Assembly: GCF_000390185.1 (NCBI RefSeq)
Contig: NZ_AQHR01000085.1
Span: 124,001 to 188,000, forward strand
DNA from: Lunatimonas lonarensis
Lineage (GTDB): Bacteria > Bacteroidota > Bacteroidia > Cytophagales > Cyclobacteriaceae
Length of the DNA: 64,000 nt
Direction: 5' to 3'
In this document: piece by piece, positions 8,692 through 17,684 of the stretch
Layout of the letters: each line of letters opens with the position of its first letter
Position numbering within the stretch: position 1 is the first letter of the stretch
Translations under genes and position numbers: made by a program
Notes under the pieces: generated by a model
What the model was told of the DNA's origin: nothing
Seen by the model: only the letters and a program-made list of their open reading frames with translations
The model's database searches: none

Positions 8692-9067
8692 CACCATTTC
8701 CTTTAAGATCCAGATCAAAGCCATTGGCCATAAGAGAGAGCGTCTCGTGGGCCACTTTTATATTGTATTCGTAGGCCAAACTCTTGTAATTTACCAAATC
8801 AACGATGGTACCAATAAAGCACAGCCCCAGGGTAAGCAAGTACAGTATCCCAAGACCTATCTGACCAAGAATAAACCGGTGGAGACCCGCAAAACCAAAA
8901 AAACCCAGTAGGGTAAGAATCAAAACCATTTGGCTGTCTTTTCTTCTCGCCCTGTATACCTGTGCGAACAGCGTCGCCTCCGCGTCGTTCATGTTTTTTA
9001 GAATACCCTGAATGTATCCCAATTCCATTCCTTCCAATTCAGGAAGGTATCTGAGTACGTTTGCCAT
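8684..9067 (-). CDS. TM2 domain-containing membrane protein
   Basis: 127 residues. A soluble helical N-terminus (about 1-45) precedes the TM2 domain: two membrane helices with LGFFGFAGLHRFILGQIGLG between and after them (about residues 50-95), including the conserved G-x-HRF-L turn. A further polar tail of about 35 residues follows. TM2 proteins sit in the inner membrane and have no firmly known reaction. The gene overlaps the DUF2752 gene upstream by 29 nt and the lipoprotein gene downstream by 8 nt, so the three are surely one transcription unit. Confidence 0.88.
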   Translation of the reverse strand: MANVLRYLPELEGMELGYIQGILKNMNDAEATLFAQVYRARRKDSQMVLILTLLGFFGFAGLHRFILGQIGLGILYLLTLGLCFIGTIVDLVNYKSLAYEYNIKVAHETLSLMANGFDLDLKGNGDA

Positions 9068-9344
9068 TTTCTCTATTTTGTGTTGTTAGAAGTTTGATTA
9101 TTTCAGCTATCCGAAGTCCAATTACCAATACCGCAAATCCTCCCAGGGGATGCATTTCCCAGCTTCGTCTCCAATCACCCACCAGAAGGTACTTCATAGA
9201 CCTGCCAAGGCCACAGCCGGGACACCAGTCCAACCCCAGTCTATCGACGGGGCAAAGACTCGCATGCACCTCCGCATCCAATGGAATACATGCAACTGCC
9301 ACTAACGCAAGAGGCCAGATATATAGGTCATAAGGAACTCGCAT
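9039..9344 (-). CDS. DUF2752 family membrane protein
   Basis: About 101 residues from the ATG at 9344 (the frame is open to 9383, so a longer form is possible). It has an N-terminal membrane helix, the family motif CPGCGLGRS and a downstream His (MHPLG) before a second helix, the usual DUF2752 layout. Function unknown; the Cys pair and His might bind a metal (inference). It overlaps the TM2 gene by 29 nt. Confidence 0.82.
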   Translation of the reverse strand: MRVPYDLYIWPLALVAVACIPLDAEVHASLCPVDRLGLDWCPGCGLGRSMKYLLVGDWRRSWEMHPLGGFAVLVIGLRIAEIIKLLTTQNRENGKRTQIPS

Positions 9345-9477
9345 AACCGGATTTTGAAGGATCAAACACCAATTAAATGCCAAATGTAAAATACGTCAAA
9401 ATAAGGCAGAAACAACGCCCAAGAGACAAAAGGCAGAAAAAAACGGACAGTTATTGATCGAAATCGGACAAAAACAT

Positions 9478-10560
9478 CTAACCCATCCGAAGCTCCGGAA
9501 TCGTGAGGCCAAGGGGTTGCCCATACTTCTTCGTTGTTTGTGCATCAAAAAACCTACGCATACCAGCATAGGTATCTAAATCCCCCGAGGGACCAAAAAA
9601 ATTGGAATTAAAGATAAATCCATAAACAAGATCCGGAATTGGCACCCTACTTGAGATGCCTACCGCATCGGACAGTTGCGGACCCAAAAAGTACGCCACT
9701 ATACCATCGATTACCTGCCTCGGCAATCTGTTTGGTAAGCTGTGCTGATAGAAAGCCAACAATTTCCTGGTAAGCAGTCTACCTGCCTCGCTTGGCCGTA
9801 CATGCCGTTCCCTTATCCGCTTTTCCAGCCAGTAAGCTTGCTTCGCATTGTCCGGCCAATACCGGGTATCAACTCCATTGGCCATCCCAATGTACTTCCA
9901 ATAATAAAGGATCGCCTCTACATCTTCGGAACAAGGTGCCAAGCCAAGCTTTGAAAAACCCCTCAAGACTATCAAGCTAAAGGCCAAATTCGTCCCCAAA
10001 AGGTCTTCCTGATTGATGGGCAGACCCCATGCGGGATCCCAGTCCTTTGCGTGTTTTTGTACAAAGTATCTGGAAAACGCATGAATGAGACGAACCTTTG
10101 CCGCGGTCAACAGGGTTTCGTTCTGTTCTAAAAAGGCAGCAGGCCGAAAAGCCTCTAAAACAAAATAAAATGTTTCATCCAGCCGCCGACCGGTATCCTC
10201 CACTATCCGCTTCGAACGTACCAGCACCTGTGCCCCATCGGCAAACGCATAGGTATACGGCAAAGCATAAAAACCCAACAAACTCAAGTATACCTTGGCT
10301 TTTTTCTCAAAAAAATACCGGGCACGAAGCATTTTTTCCGGTTCAGGATTTCCCAAGCTGTGGTAGTAGAATTCAAAAAAATCAGCCAGGGCGACCGGCA
10401 TTCCAGGTGGTAACGACCCAGGCAAAACCTTCCATTGATTTATCTCCCCAGCCCAGTTAGGGTCACTTAAAAGTACCGAAACGGCACGGTCAGCCAATGG
10501 ATCCTGCTTCGCTCTCAGAAGCTTAAGCGTTTGGTCAGAGTATAAATGCAGCTTATTCAC
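9478..10560 (-). CDS. Oxygenase MpaB/latex-clearing-protein-like (DUF2236)
   Basis: A 360-residue, mainly helical protein without a signal peptide. The sequence resembles the DUF2236 family, which includes fungal MpaB/MpaB' and bacterial latex-clearing protein, haem-dependent oxygenases that cleave carbon-carbon double bonds. Family-like stretches include EDLLGTNLAFSLIVLRGF, a central YYWKYIGMANGVD and RLIHAFSRYFVQ. Many Bacteroidota carry such proteins without a known substrate. It is divergent from the TolB-like gene by about 50 bp and is probably a single-gene unit. Confidence 0.75.
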   Translation of the reverse strand: MNKLHLYSDQTLKLLRAKQDPLADRAVSVLLSDPNWAGEINQWKVLPGSLPPGMPVALADFFEFYYHSLGNPEPEKMLRARYFFEKKAKVYLSLLGFYALPYTYAFADGAQVLVRSKRIVEDTGRRLDETFYFVLEAFRPAAFLEQNETLLTAAKVRLIHAFSRYFVQKHAKDWDPAWGLPINQEDLLGTNLAFSLIVLRGFSKLGLAPCSEDVEAILYYWKYIGMANGVDTRYWPDNAKQAYWLEKRIRERHVRPSEAGRLLTRKLLAFYQHSLPNRLPRQVIDGIVAYFLGPQLSDAVGISSRVPIPDLVYGFIFNSNFFGPSGDLDTYAGMRRFFDAQTTKKYGQPLGLTIPELRMG

Positions 10561-10613
10561 CTGATTTCAACTTCTATTTTGTACTTTAGTTCAAAAATTA
10601 GAACTCGGAACAA

Positions 10614-11585
10614 ATGTTTCTGCGAAAGTACACCTCTAACGTATCCAACCATTCAATTTCCACGTTTTCCGGAAAACCGATCCAGATACTCCTTTTTATT
10701 CTTCTGGCACTGCTGCTTCATGGAAGCGTCCACTCGCTGCGAGCCCAAGAAGCGTTCGACTTGATTTTGCTGGAAACCAAACCTTCCGGCATGGGGCTTC
10801 AAGTAGTGGCCGGCAGTGCCCAGCAGATAACCAACCGCGATGGCTATGACAACCAGCCCTATTTCATCAACAACAAACAAATCGCCTTTACATCAAGGGC
10901 AAAAAACGGCAGCAGCGATATCATCTTGTATAGCTTTGACACCAAAAAGTTCACCAATATGACCCGGACCAATGAGGTAAGCGAGTATTCGCCTGCCCTT
11001 ACTTCGTGTGGAACCTATATTTCGGCCATCCGGGTAGAACAGGACGGAAAGCAACGACTTTGGCTTTATCCGATAAATTTTGGTGAACCAGCGCTTTTGT
11101 ATGACAACATCAGTCCAGTTGGCTATTATGGCTGGTCGGGCGAGACTGCTGCACTTTCGGTGGTAGGCGAAGAAAAAAACAAACTAATTTTCCCGTACAG
11201 TAAGTCGGACATTCAACCAATTGCTTTTGATGTGGGCAGATGTGTACAGGCTAGACCGGGGAAAAAGGGGATTGGATTTATCGACTACAGCCAGGCTTCA
11301 TCCACCGCCGAAGGAATTTCATATACACTAAAAGTCTATGACACAAAATCCCGGACCATCGAAAACCTAGGGTCTACCCTTCCCGGATCAGAGGATTTTT
11401 TGTGGTTGGACAAAAATCGGGTGATTATGGCCCGAGGCAAAGAGCTTTTTATACGTCATGTCAGACGTAAAGAAGGTTGGTATAAGTTTGCGGTGGTATC
11501 CGTGCCGGGGTATGGAGGGATAACGAGGATGGCGCTCAGTCCTCGAAAGGACAAGCTCATTTTAGTCATGGACCGACTTAACTAA
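10614..11585 (+). CDS. TolB-like beta-propeller protein, exported
   Basis: 323 residues with a signal sequence (hydrophobic about 25-40, cleavage after LRAQ). The mature part shows TolB/WD40-like PD40 repeats: ITNRDGYDNQPYFINNKQIAFTS-type strands, then DIILYSFDTKK and YSPALTSCGTYISAIR. A partial propeller of about four to five blades is likely. Such proteins are periplasmic and bind partners or peptides; this one lacks the TolB N-terminal domain. It ends 7 bp before the nucleoside hydrolase start, so the two may be cotranscribed. Confidence 0.75.
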   Translation: MFLRKYTSNVSNHSISTFSGKPIQILLFILLALLLHGSVHSLRAQEAFDLILLETKPSGMGLQVVAGSAQQITNRDGYDNQPYFINNKQIAFTSRAKNGSSDIILYSFDTKKFTNMTRTNEVSEYSPALTSCGTYISAIRVEQDGKQRLWLYPINFGEPALLYDNISPVGYYGWSGETAALSVVGEEKNKLIFPYSKSDIQPIAFDVGRCVQARPGKKGIGFIDYSQASSTAEGISYTLKVYDTKSRTIENLGSTLPGSEDFLWLDKNRVIMARGKELFIRHVRRKEGWYKFAVVSVPGYGGITRMALSPRKDKLILVMDRLN

Positions 11586-11592
11586 TTTCGGA

Positions 11593-12579
11593 ATGGTAGG
11601 TACCCCGCGGTTTTCAGTGCAGTACTGCTTCTTCTTAGGGATGTTGTTCGTATGCTACCCTCTTCTCGCCCAACAATCCCGCGTGATATTGGATACCGAT
11701 ATGGACTCTGATGTAGACGATGTGGGTGCATTGGCGATGCTTCATACGTTGGCCGACCATGGAAGGATTGACCTGTTGGGGGTGATCGTTACCAGTGATG
11801 ATCCATACGCACCTGCTTGCACCGACGCGCTAAACCAATATTTCGGCAGACCGAAAATCCCCATAGGTGTAGAAAAAGGCATCCAACTGACACCCATCTC
11901 AAGATATACCCAAGCTATTGCTGAGGAGTTTCCAAGCCGGATCAAAGACTATGAAGATGCCGACCATGCCGTTTGGCTTTATAGGAAACTTCTCTCGGAA
12001 TCTCCTGACAGCAGTGTAATCGTGATTACCATCGGGCACCTAACCAATTTTGCCGCGTTGCTCCGATCCTCTCCGGATAGCCTCAGTTCCCTCTCGGGGG
12101 CCGATCTCGCCCATAAAAAGATCAAACTCTGGTCATGTATGGGCGGCATGTATCCAAAAGGTAAGGAGGCAAATTTCTATAGGCCGGATCCTGCTTCCAC
12201 CGTATATGCAATAGAGAACTGGAAAGGTCGTGTAGTCTTTGCCGGTTGGGAACTCGGGAATGAAATTATCACAGGCGGATTTTTTCTGAAAACCTTCCTA
12301 GATGAATCCAGTCCTGTGTGGCGTTCCTATCAATTATACAATGATTTTTCGGGACGGCAAAGCTGGGATCAGGCATCCATACTATACGCGGTGTCGCCAA
12401 ACAAGGGTTACTGGGATCTTGTCGATCGAGGACGCTGCATCGTGGCACCGGATGGGAGCAACCACTGGGATAGTAACTTACCCTCATCCCATGCCTATTT
12501 GGTCAAAAAGGCCGATCCTTCCGAAGTAGCCAAAATAATCGATGCGCTGATGGTTGGCATTTACCGGGACGGTTTTTAG
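11593..12579 (+). CDS. Exported nucleoside hydrolase family protein
   Basis: 328 residues. A signal peptide (cleavage near LLAQQ) is followed by ILDTDMDSDVDDVGALAMLH, the DTDxDxDD calcium site that defines inosine/uridine-preferring nucleoside hydrolases, enzymes that split ribonucleosides to base and ribose. The usual conserved middle motif (about 140-160, VIVITIGHLTNFAALL) is present. The signal peptide implies a periplasmic role in nucleoside scavenging, whereas characterised members are cytoplasmic. Substrate is not readable. Confidence 0.88.
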   Translation: MVGTPRFSVQYCFFLGMLFVCYPLLAQQSRVILDTDMDSDVDDVGALAMLHTLADHGRIDLLGVIVTSDDPYAPACTDALNQYFGRPKIPIGVEKGIQLTPISRYTQAIAEEFPSRIKDYEDADHAVWLYRKLLSESPDSSVIVITIGHLTNFAALLRSSPDSLSSLSGADLAHKKIKLWSCMGGMYPKGKEANFYRPDPASTVYAIENWKGRVVFAGWELGNEIITGGFFLKTFLDESSPVWRSYQLYNDFSGRQSWDQASILYAVSPNKGYWDLVDRGRCIVAPDGSNHWDSNLPSSHAYLVKKADPSEVAKIIDALMVGIYRDGF

Positions 12580-12612
12580 ATACCCATTCCCTCTCCCCGG
12601 ATTAAAAGGGTA

Positions 12613-13005
12613 TCAGGGATTAGGTAAAAGATGCTTGGCACGTTTGACCAACTGCAAGGCCAATCCCCAAGGGTCTCGGAGCATTATCAGGCGGCTTCCA
12701 TCCGGAAGCGTATCATCTGATACTGCGGATGCACCTGCTGCCCTAAGACGGTCCGCATCTGCTGCAGGATCAGCAGAAACAAATGCCAAATGCAACTGCA
12801 ACGGATCTAGGGATGGGAAATCGAGGTTGGATGCTTTGGTATTGCGATAGATTTCTATCATTACCTTTCCACTGTCATCCGCGAGAAAAATCATATGTGG
12901 AGGCTCCTCCATTTTTTTAACAACTACCAAACCCAAATTTTTCTCGTACCAGTCCGCCATGGCCATTGGATCTGCCACGTTTATTGCCATATGTTCTATT
13001 TTCAT
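12613..13005 (-). CDS. VOC (glyoxalase/bleomycin resistance-like) protein
   Basis: 130 residues from the ATG at 13005, preceded by a GAGGAAA site; the open frame extends to 13056 but the domain starts at MKIEHMAINVADP. Two beta-alpha-beta-beta-beta modules are visible. His5 (KIEHMAINV), His in QLHLAF and Glu in MIEIYR are in the usual metal-ligand positions. The C-terminal end RDPWGLALQLV is typical. Small-molecule lyase, dioxygenase or isomerase activity is possible; substrate unknown. Confidence 0.88.
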   Translation of the reverse strand: MKIEHMAINVADPMAMADWYEKNLGLVVVKKMEEPPHMIFLADDSGKVMIEIYRNTKASNLDFPSLDPLQLHLAFVSADPAADADRLRAAGASAVSDDTLPDGSRLIMLRDPWGLALQLVKRAKHLLPNP

Positions 13006-13123
13006 ACTGTTTGCTTTTTTTTCCTCGAAGATACATGCGCCTATGACAAACTCCAATAGCCGTCGGTGTTTTTAGAACGAAGGCTTCAAGCCTATGTCGC
13101 CTAAAGGCAAAAGGTAAACCCAA

Positions 13124-14098
13124 TCAATTATCCGATCGATTCCGACGTTCCTGGCGTCTGAAATACCGTCTAAAGAGGAAATTATGCTTTAAAGCCTCCA
13201 TATTTTGATTGAAATTTTCCGTACTCAATTCGATATTCACCAGGGTATTGGCAAGGCTTTGCCTGGCGGCACTATCAGTAAGGAACATACCGGCGGCACC
13301 CTCTCCATCCTCTACTTTTTGGAGAATTTCGCTGATATCTTCCATTAGACGTACTGCCTGTTCACTGCCCAACTGAAACTGCCCCAAGGTTTCCTCTACA
13401 TTGCCCACCATTACCGTATCCGTAAATAGCCGGTTAACCAATCCGTCTCCAGCTTCCAGTGTTTGCAAAAAAGACCTGCCCACCCGGGCGATTTCCCTTG
13501 ATTGGCGTCCAACCTCCCGAAAGGAGGCTACCGATTCCCGCAGGTCGTTGGTCAAAACAGAATCCGCCAGTAGTTCCCAAAGTGCATTGCTATCTGCAAG
13601 TCTATCACTTACAAGGGCCAAATTGGAAAGCGTATGGGCCAGGTAGTCACTACTCTCGTCCAGTTTTCCAAGCAAATTATCCATATCTGTGCCCGGTCGG
13701 GCATACAGTGTGTCACCTTCCTCGATTGTTCGGGCCTCTCCCTCTACTGGCATAATCAACAGTAACTTGTTTCCCATAAGGCCATCGGTCGAAATACTCG
13801 TATACGAATTCATCTGGATGAAATGCTTCATCCGCTCCCTGACAAAGGCCCTGACATGGATTTTTCCATCGTCCGCCATTTCAACAGACCGAACCGTGCC
13901 AATATTCATACCCTTATACCGTACATTATTCCCCGCCATCAAGCCGGAAACATCCTCCACTACCGATACGATTGTGATCGAAGAACCAAAAATATTTTGA
14001 TTTTTGCCGATCATGTACAGTGTAAGAACGAGAAAAAGGAGGCCCGCTATCACCAATGCTCCTAATTTTGCGTTTGCAATTTTATAATTTGTACTCAT
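13124..14098 (-). CDS. MlaD-type MCE domain lipid transport protein
   Basis: 324 residues: one N-terminal membrane anchor (about 12-31), then the MCE domain (about 35-120) with the family pattern VEDVSGLMAGNNVRYKGMNIG, and a long coiled, helical C-terminal region. MlaD hexamers accept phospholipid in the periplasm and feed or take it from the MlaFE ABC transporter. It is the last gene of the mlaE-mlaF-mlaD set, 113 bp after mlaF. No mlaC or mlaB is next to it, as is common in Bacteroidota. Confidence 0.88.
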   Translation of the reverse strand: MSTNYKIANAKLGALVIAGLLFLVLTLYMIGKNQNIFGSSITIVSVVEDVSGLMAGNNVRYKGMNIGTVRSVEMADDGKIHVRAFVRERMKHFIQMNSYTSISTDGLMGNKLLLIMPVEGEARTIEEGDTLYARPGTDMDNLLGKLDESSDYLAHTLSNLALVSDRLADSNALWELLADSVLTNDLRESVASFREVGRQSREIARVGRSFLQTLEAGDGLVNRLFTDTVMVGNVEETLGQFQLGSEQAVRLMEDISEILQKVEDGEGAAGMFLTDSAARQSLANTLVNIELSTENFNQNMEALKHNFLFRRYFRRQERRNRSDN

Positions 14099-14211
14099 TT
14101 GAATAGATTTAATAATCCTATAAAAACCGATAGCCCCTATTTCCCATCATAAATTCTCCCAACCTAGCTCACCATTTATTCCTTCAGGTGGTGGGAGGAT
14201 AACACGCCAAG

Positions 14212-14949
14212 CTAATCGAAGAAACTCCGTATTCTTGGATCCTTTGATTGTATTAAGTTGTCGTAGGTGTCATCTGCATAGCACCTCCCGTCCAATAGCA
14301 TCACTACCCGATTGGAGGTCAGCCTGATGCAATTCAGATCATGGGAAATAATTACTGCTGCGGTCTTGTATTTCTGCTGTACTTTGACAATCAGTTCACT
14401 GATTTCCCGTGAGGTAATGGGATCCAAGCCGGTAGTAGGCTCGTCATAGAGTATCACCTTTGGGCGTAAAATGAGGGTTCTAGCAAGTGCCACCCGCTTT
14501 TTCATGCCGCCCGACAACTCAGCCGGCATCATATGAAGTGTGTGCGCCAATCCAACATCCTCCAGCGCTTCACGGACGGCCTGCTCCGCTCTTTGATCCC
14601 GATCGACACGGGACCAGTGCCTTCGTAATGGAAAGAGCAGATTTTGCCTGACGGTCATCGAGTCGTATAGGGCGTTGCTCTGAAACAAAAACCCTACATC
14701 TGCCCTCAATCGATCTAGTTCATCCTGATCAAGCAAACCCATATCTTTCCCGAGTACAACGATTTTGCCGGAATCCGGTCTAATCAGGTTGATAATACAT
14801 TTAATAAGAACAGATTTTCCAGAGCCGGACTTTCCCAATACCACCAAGTTTTCCCCTTCGTACACTTTCAGGTTAAAATCCCTGAGGACATGGTTCTCCC
14901 CAAATGACTTAAACAGGTCGCTTACGGTAATTACTTCTGCTTTCTCCAT
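14212..14949 (-). CDS. MlaF-type ABC transporter ATP-binding protein
   Basis: 245-residue ATPase. Walker A (VLGKSGSGKSVLIK, about residues 34-47), Q-loop (FLFQSNALYDSMTV), signature LSGGMKKRVALARTL and Walker B followed by YDEPTTGLDP are all intact. The signature form LSGGM(K/R)KR and the ALYDSMTV stretch are typical of Mla/Ttg2 lipid transport ATPases. It begins 6 bp after the permease stop and is cotranscribed with it. Confidence 0.93.
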   Translation of the reverse strand: MEKAEVITVSDLFKSFGENHVLRDFNLKVYEGENLVVLGKSGSGKSVLIKCIINLIRPDSGKIVVLGKDMGLLDQDELDRLRADVGFLFQSNALYDSMTVRQNLLFPLRRHWSRVDRDQRAEQAVREALEDVGLAHTLHMMPAELSGGMKKRVALARTLILRPKVILYDEPTTGLDPITSREISELIVKVQQKYKTAAVIISHDLNCIRLTSNRVVMLLDGRCYADDTYDNLIQSKDPRIRSFFD

Positions 14950-14955
14950 GGCCTT

Positions 14956-15714
14956 TCAGGTTAACCCTAGCAAATCGGTGATTTGAACGGCAATCAAGTC
15001 CACAATAAAAACCAGAAGGGATGCGACAATTACAGCGGTGGTGGCAGACCTGCCCACCCCCTCCGTTCCCCGCTGGGAGTGATAGCCCTTATAACAGCCA
15101 ACTAAACCAATCACAAAACCAAAGAAAAAAGTCTTCACCAAGGAGGGCAATACATCACCAAAGGAAAGCGCCTTGAATACCTGAAACCAATACAGGTTCC
15201 AACTAACATCACCCCGAATATTCACACCTAAGTATCCTCCATACAACGAAATGGCATTTGCTACGCTGGACAAAACCGGAACCATCAAGGTAGCGGCCAT
15301 CACCCGGGTCACTACCAGGTATTTGAAGGGATTGGTACCGGATACCTCCATGGCATCAATTTGTTCGGTTACCCGCATAGACCCCAGTTCCGCACCGATT
15401 CCCGAACCGATTTTCCCGGCACAGATCAGGGCAGTGATCACCGGAGCAATTTCACGGATCAACGAAACAGAGACCATTGCCGGCAACATCGCTTCGGCAC
15501 CAAATTCAACCAGGGTAGGCCTGGACTGAATGGTCAATACCAACCCCATAATAAAGGCAGTAATACCAACCAGGGTAAGGGATTTATAACCAATCCAAAA
15601 ACACTGGTTTATAAACTCAATGTACTCCTGCTTCGGTTTGAAGAGTTCCCGGAAAAACCGCGCCGTAAACCGGGCCAATTCGCCGACCTCTGTAAAAAAC
15701 AGACTATTTTTCAT
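14956..15714 (-). CDS. MlaE-type ABC transporter permease
   Basis: 252 residues from the ATG at 15714 (open frame to 15762). MlaE family permease with five to six membrane helices; characteristic stretches include the conserved AEMGSMRVTEQIDAM-like segment (here with GAELGSMRVTEQIDAME) and VTRVMAATLMVPVL. It forms the inner-membrane channel of a phospholipid transporter with MlaF and MlaD, whose genes follow directly. A 370-bp region with no gene lies upstream. Confidence 0.92.
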   Translation of the reverse strand: MKNSLFFTEVGELARFTARFFRELFKPKQEYIEFINQCFWIGYKSLTLVGITAFIMGLVLTIQSRPTLVEFGAEAMLPAMVSVSLIREIAPVITALICAGKIGSGIGAELGSMRVTEQIDAMEVSGTNPFKYLVVTRVMAATLMVPVLSSVANAISLYGGYLGVNIRGDVSWNLYWFQVFKALSFGDVLPSLVKTFFFGFVIGLVGCYKGYHSQRGTEGVGRSATTAVIVASLLVFIVDLIAVQITDLLGLT

Positions 15715-16163
15715 AGACAAGCATTTTAGGGACTGGGAAAACCATGTAGCGAATATCGCCAATTTTTATTTTTTAAGCCTGACATATCATCCCCTGAAAA
15801 GATGATAAAAGTCATTAAATGGCCAAAAATCAACCTATCCCAGACGCATTTGATCGACCGTTGTTGTTGGAAACACCCCCGTCCAACTTTCGTTGCTTGG
15901 CCGGATCGGTGTTCCAGGCATGAAGAAAGAAATGCAACGAACCAATAAACTATCAAAAAATAATTGAATCTAATCAAAAAAACGCATTTGGTAACTCGAA
16001 TTTCCTGTCGGATTATGTTATTTTTACGCACATTAGTAATGAATTCGCATGTCCATTTCGAAATCGTTTCCGTTGTTTTTCAAACAATGAGCAGATTACT
16101 TAAACGACTTTTTAGAAAGCAAAGAAAAAACGTTGGTGATGCAGGGCCAACAAAGAAAACAAC
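15715..16163. other. Divergent intergenic region with one possible small ORF
   Basis: About 450 bp between the mlaE and acyltransferase starts. It contains no recognisable gene, except a possible 26-codon reading frame at 16087-16167. An open frame on the minus strand (15726-16031) has poor composition and no family match by eye, so I leave it out. Confidence 0.4.
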
Positions 16164-16167
16164 ATGA
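16087..16167 (+). CDS. Possible 26-aa leader peptide
   Basis: A short frame starting ATG at 16087 and ending TGA at 16165-16167. The peptide (MSRLLKRLFRKQRKNVGD and eight more residues) is very basic. Its stop overlaps the acyltransferase start as ATGA, the usual arrangement for translational coupling. It has no recognised family and may simply be chance; confidence is therefore low. Confidence 0.3.
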   Translation: MSRLLKRLFRKQRKNVGDAGPTKKTT

Positions 16168-17279
16168 TAACTACCCCCACCACCCGGTTAAGAGAGCTTG
16201 ATTTTCTAAGAGGAGTAGCCATAATCCTCGTTTTGTTTCGCCACAAATACCTTTTCCAGCCTCTGATGAATATGGGATGGATAGGCGTAGATTTATTTTT
16301 TACCCTAAGTGGATTTTTAGTGTCTGGATTGCTTTTTAAGGAGTATAAAAAATACGGGACCATAAACGCAAAACGATTCCTAATTCGGCGAGGGTTTAAG
16401 ATTTACCCAATTTATTACCTGTCTTTCCCGGTATACATAGCACCCATTGTATTGGCAGAAGAATTCTGGTTAACCGGGTTTTTGGCCGATGTCTTTTTCC
16501 TACAGAACTACCTAGTCGGCTGGGGATACTCAAATGCTGCTACGTGGTCTTTGGCAGTAGAGGAACATTTTTATATTGGAATATCCTTTTTTTTCTGGCT
16601 AGTTATTTATATCAAAACAAAAAAACCTAAATTTTATGTAAATAAGCTTTCGAGATTTCTGAAGCCCGAAAACCTGCTGGTCGCCACGCTAATAACCTGC
16701 TTTATCTTACGAGTAGCGAGCAACCTATTGTTCCCTGAACAACCTATCAGAAACACAACCATGACTCATTTGAGGATTGATTCACTCCTTGTAGGTGTCT
16801 ACATTTCCTACCTCTTGCAATTCAAAAGACAGACGATAAAGGGATTTTTCGAAAAAAACAAGGTAAAACTTCTGTTCGTGTCCTTTTTGTTTCTAGTATG
16901 GACCCCTTTCCTTGACCCCATTTCGTCTCTGTTTGTAAAGACAATCGGGTTTGCCATGCTTTATGTCTCCTTTGGCTTTTTACTGCTGTTTTTCATACTT
17001 GATGCACAAATAAACCCAACACTGGACAGACTTGTTGGACGCCATACCGTGAATATAGTGAGTAAAATAGGGTATTGTTCGTACTCTATTTACATCATAC
17101 ATATCATCATCAACTTTAATTCGTACAAGATCTTTGGAAAGCTAAACATTCCCTATAACCACTACATCGACTTTTTGATTGCCGCCTCAGCAGCTGTAGT
17201 CGCGGGCATGTTGATGACTTACTATATCGAAGAATACTTTTTGGGAATAAGGAACAAATATTTTCCCGCCAAAGGGTGA
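16164..17279 (+). CDS. Acyltransferase 3 family membrane protein
   Basis: 371 residues with about ten membrane helices. The opening RELDFLRGVAIILVLFRH contains the family's conserved Arg-Gly and catalytic His (RH), followed by GWIGVDLFFTLSGFLVSGLL and the RR(x)FKIYPIYY motif. These enzymes O-acylate (often O-acetylate) surface sugars such as exopolysaccharide, lipopolysaccharide or peptidoglycan. It is a single gene. The preceding 26-codon frame may couple to it. Confidence 0.9.
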   Translation: MITTPTTRLRELDFLRGVAIILVLFRHKYLFQPLMNMGWIGVDLFFTLSGFLVSGLLFKEYKKYGTINAKRFLIRRGFKIYPIYYLSFPVYIAPIVLAEEFWLTGFLADVFFLQNYLVGWGYSNAATWSLAVEEHFYIGISFFFWLVIYIKTKKPKFYVNKLSRFLKPENLLVATLITCFILRVASNLLFPEQPIRNTTMTHLRIDSLLVGVYISYLLQFKRQTIKGFFEKNKVKLLFVSFLFLVWTPFLDPISSLFVKTIGFAMLYVSFGFLLLFFILDAQINPTLDRLVGRHTVNIVSKIGYCSYSIYIIHIIINFNSYKIFGKLNIPYNHYIDFLIAASAAVVAGMLMTYYIEEYFLGIRNKYFPAKG

Positions 17280-17309
17280 CCCGGGGAGAGGCCTTGGTAA
17301 AAATGGTTC

Positions 17310-17684
17310 CTACCGAATAAATTTACCTTCGCCCAGGGAAATTCCCAGGATGGAATTGACCAGGGACAGGATAAGGCTGAACAACAAGGCCCACCAAAAT
17401 CCATCTACGGTAAAACCGCTTACGATCGATGCGGCGATCAACACAAGCACTGCATTGATCACCAACAAAAAGAGTCCAAGGGTCACAAGCGTGATAGGGA
17501 TTGTCAGGAAAATCAAGATTGGCTTGATAGTAAGGTTTAGCAACGCAAGGAGTGCGGCTATCACGATTCCCGTTAAATAATCGTCCACGTCAATGCCCGG
17601 CAATATATAGGCAGTGAACAACACTGCCAATCCGGCAACTACCAATTGAAAAAGGATTCCCAATACTTCTTTCGGTTTACTCAT
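17310..17684 (-). CDS. Phage holin-like (YvlD-type) membrane protein
   Basis: 124 residues with four membrane helices (about 10-28, 35-55, 58-85, 95-115), separated by short loops with the pattern YLPG/YILPGIDVDDYLTG and NLTIKPILIFLTIPIT. This pattern is the PF04020-type holin family, found widely as a chromosomal membrane protein and not as part of a phage here. Function unknown. Confidence 0.83.
   Translation of the reverse strand: MSKPKEVLGILFQLVVAGLAVLFTAYILPGIDVDDYLTGIVIAALLALLNLTIKPILIFLTIPITLVTLGLFLLVINAVLVLIAASIVSGFTVDGFWWALLFSLILSLVNSILGISLGEGKFIR

Noticed and set aside
15726-16031. 101-codon minus-strand frame upstream of mlaE
   Set aside because: Mixed composition with no signal or domain pattern, and it overlaps the likely mlaE start region; probably chance.
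17310-17684. Holin gene as sign of a prophage
   Set aside because: This family is widespread on chromosomes as YvlD-like proteins, and no other phage gene is present.
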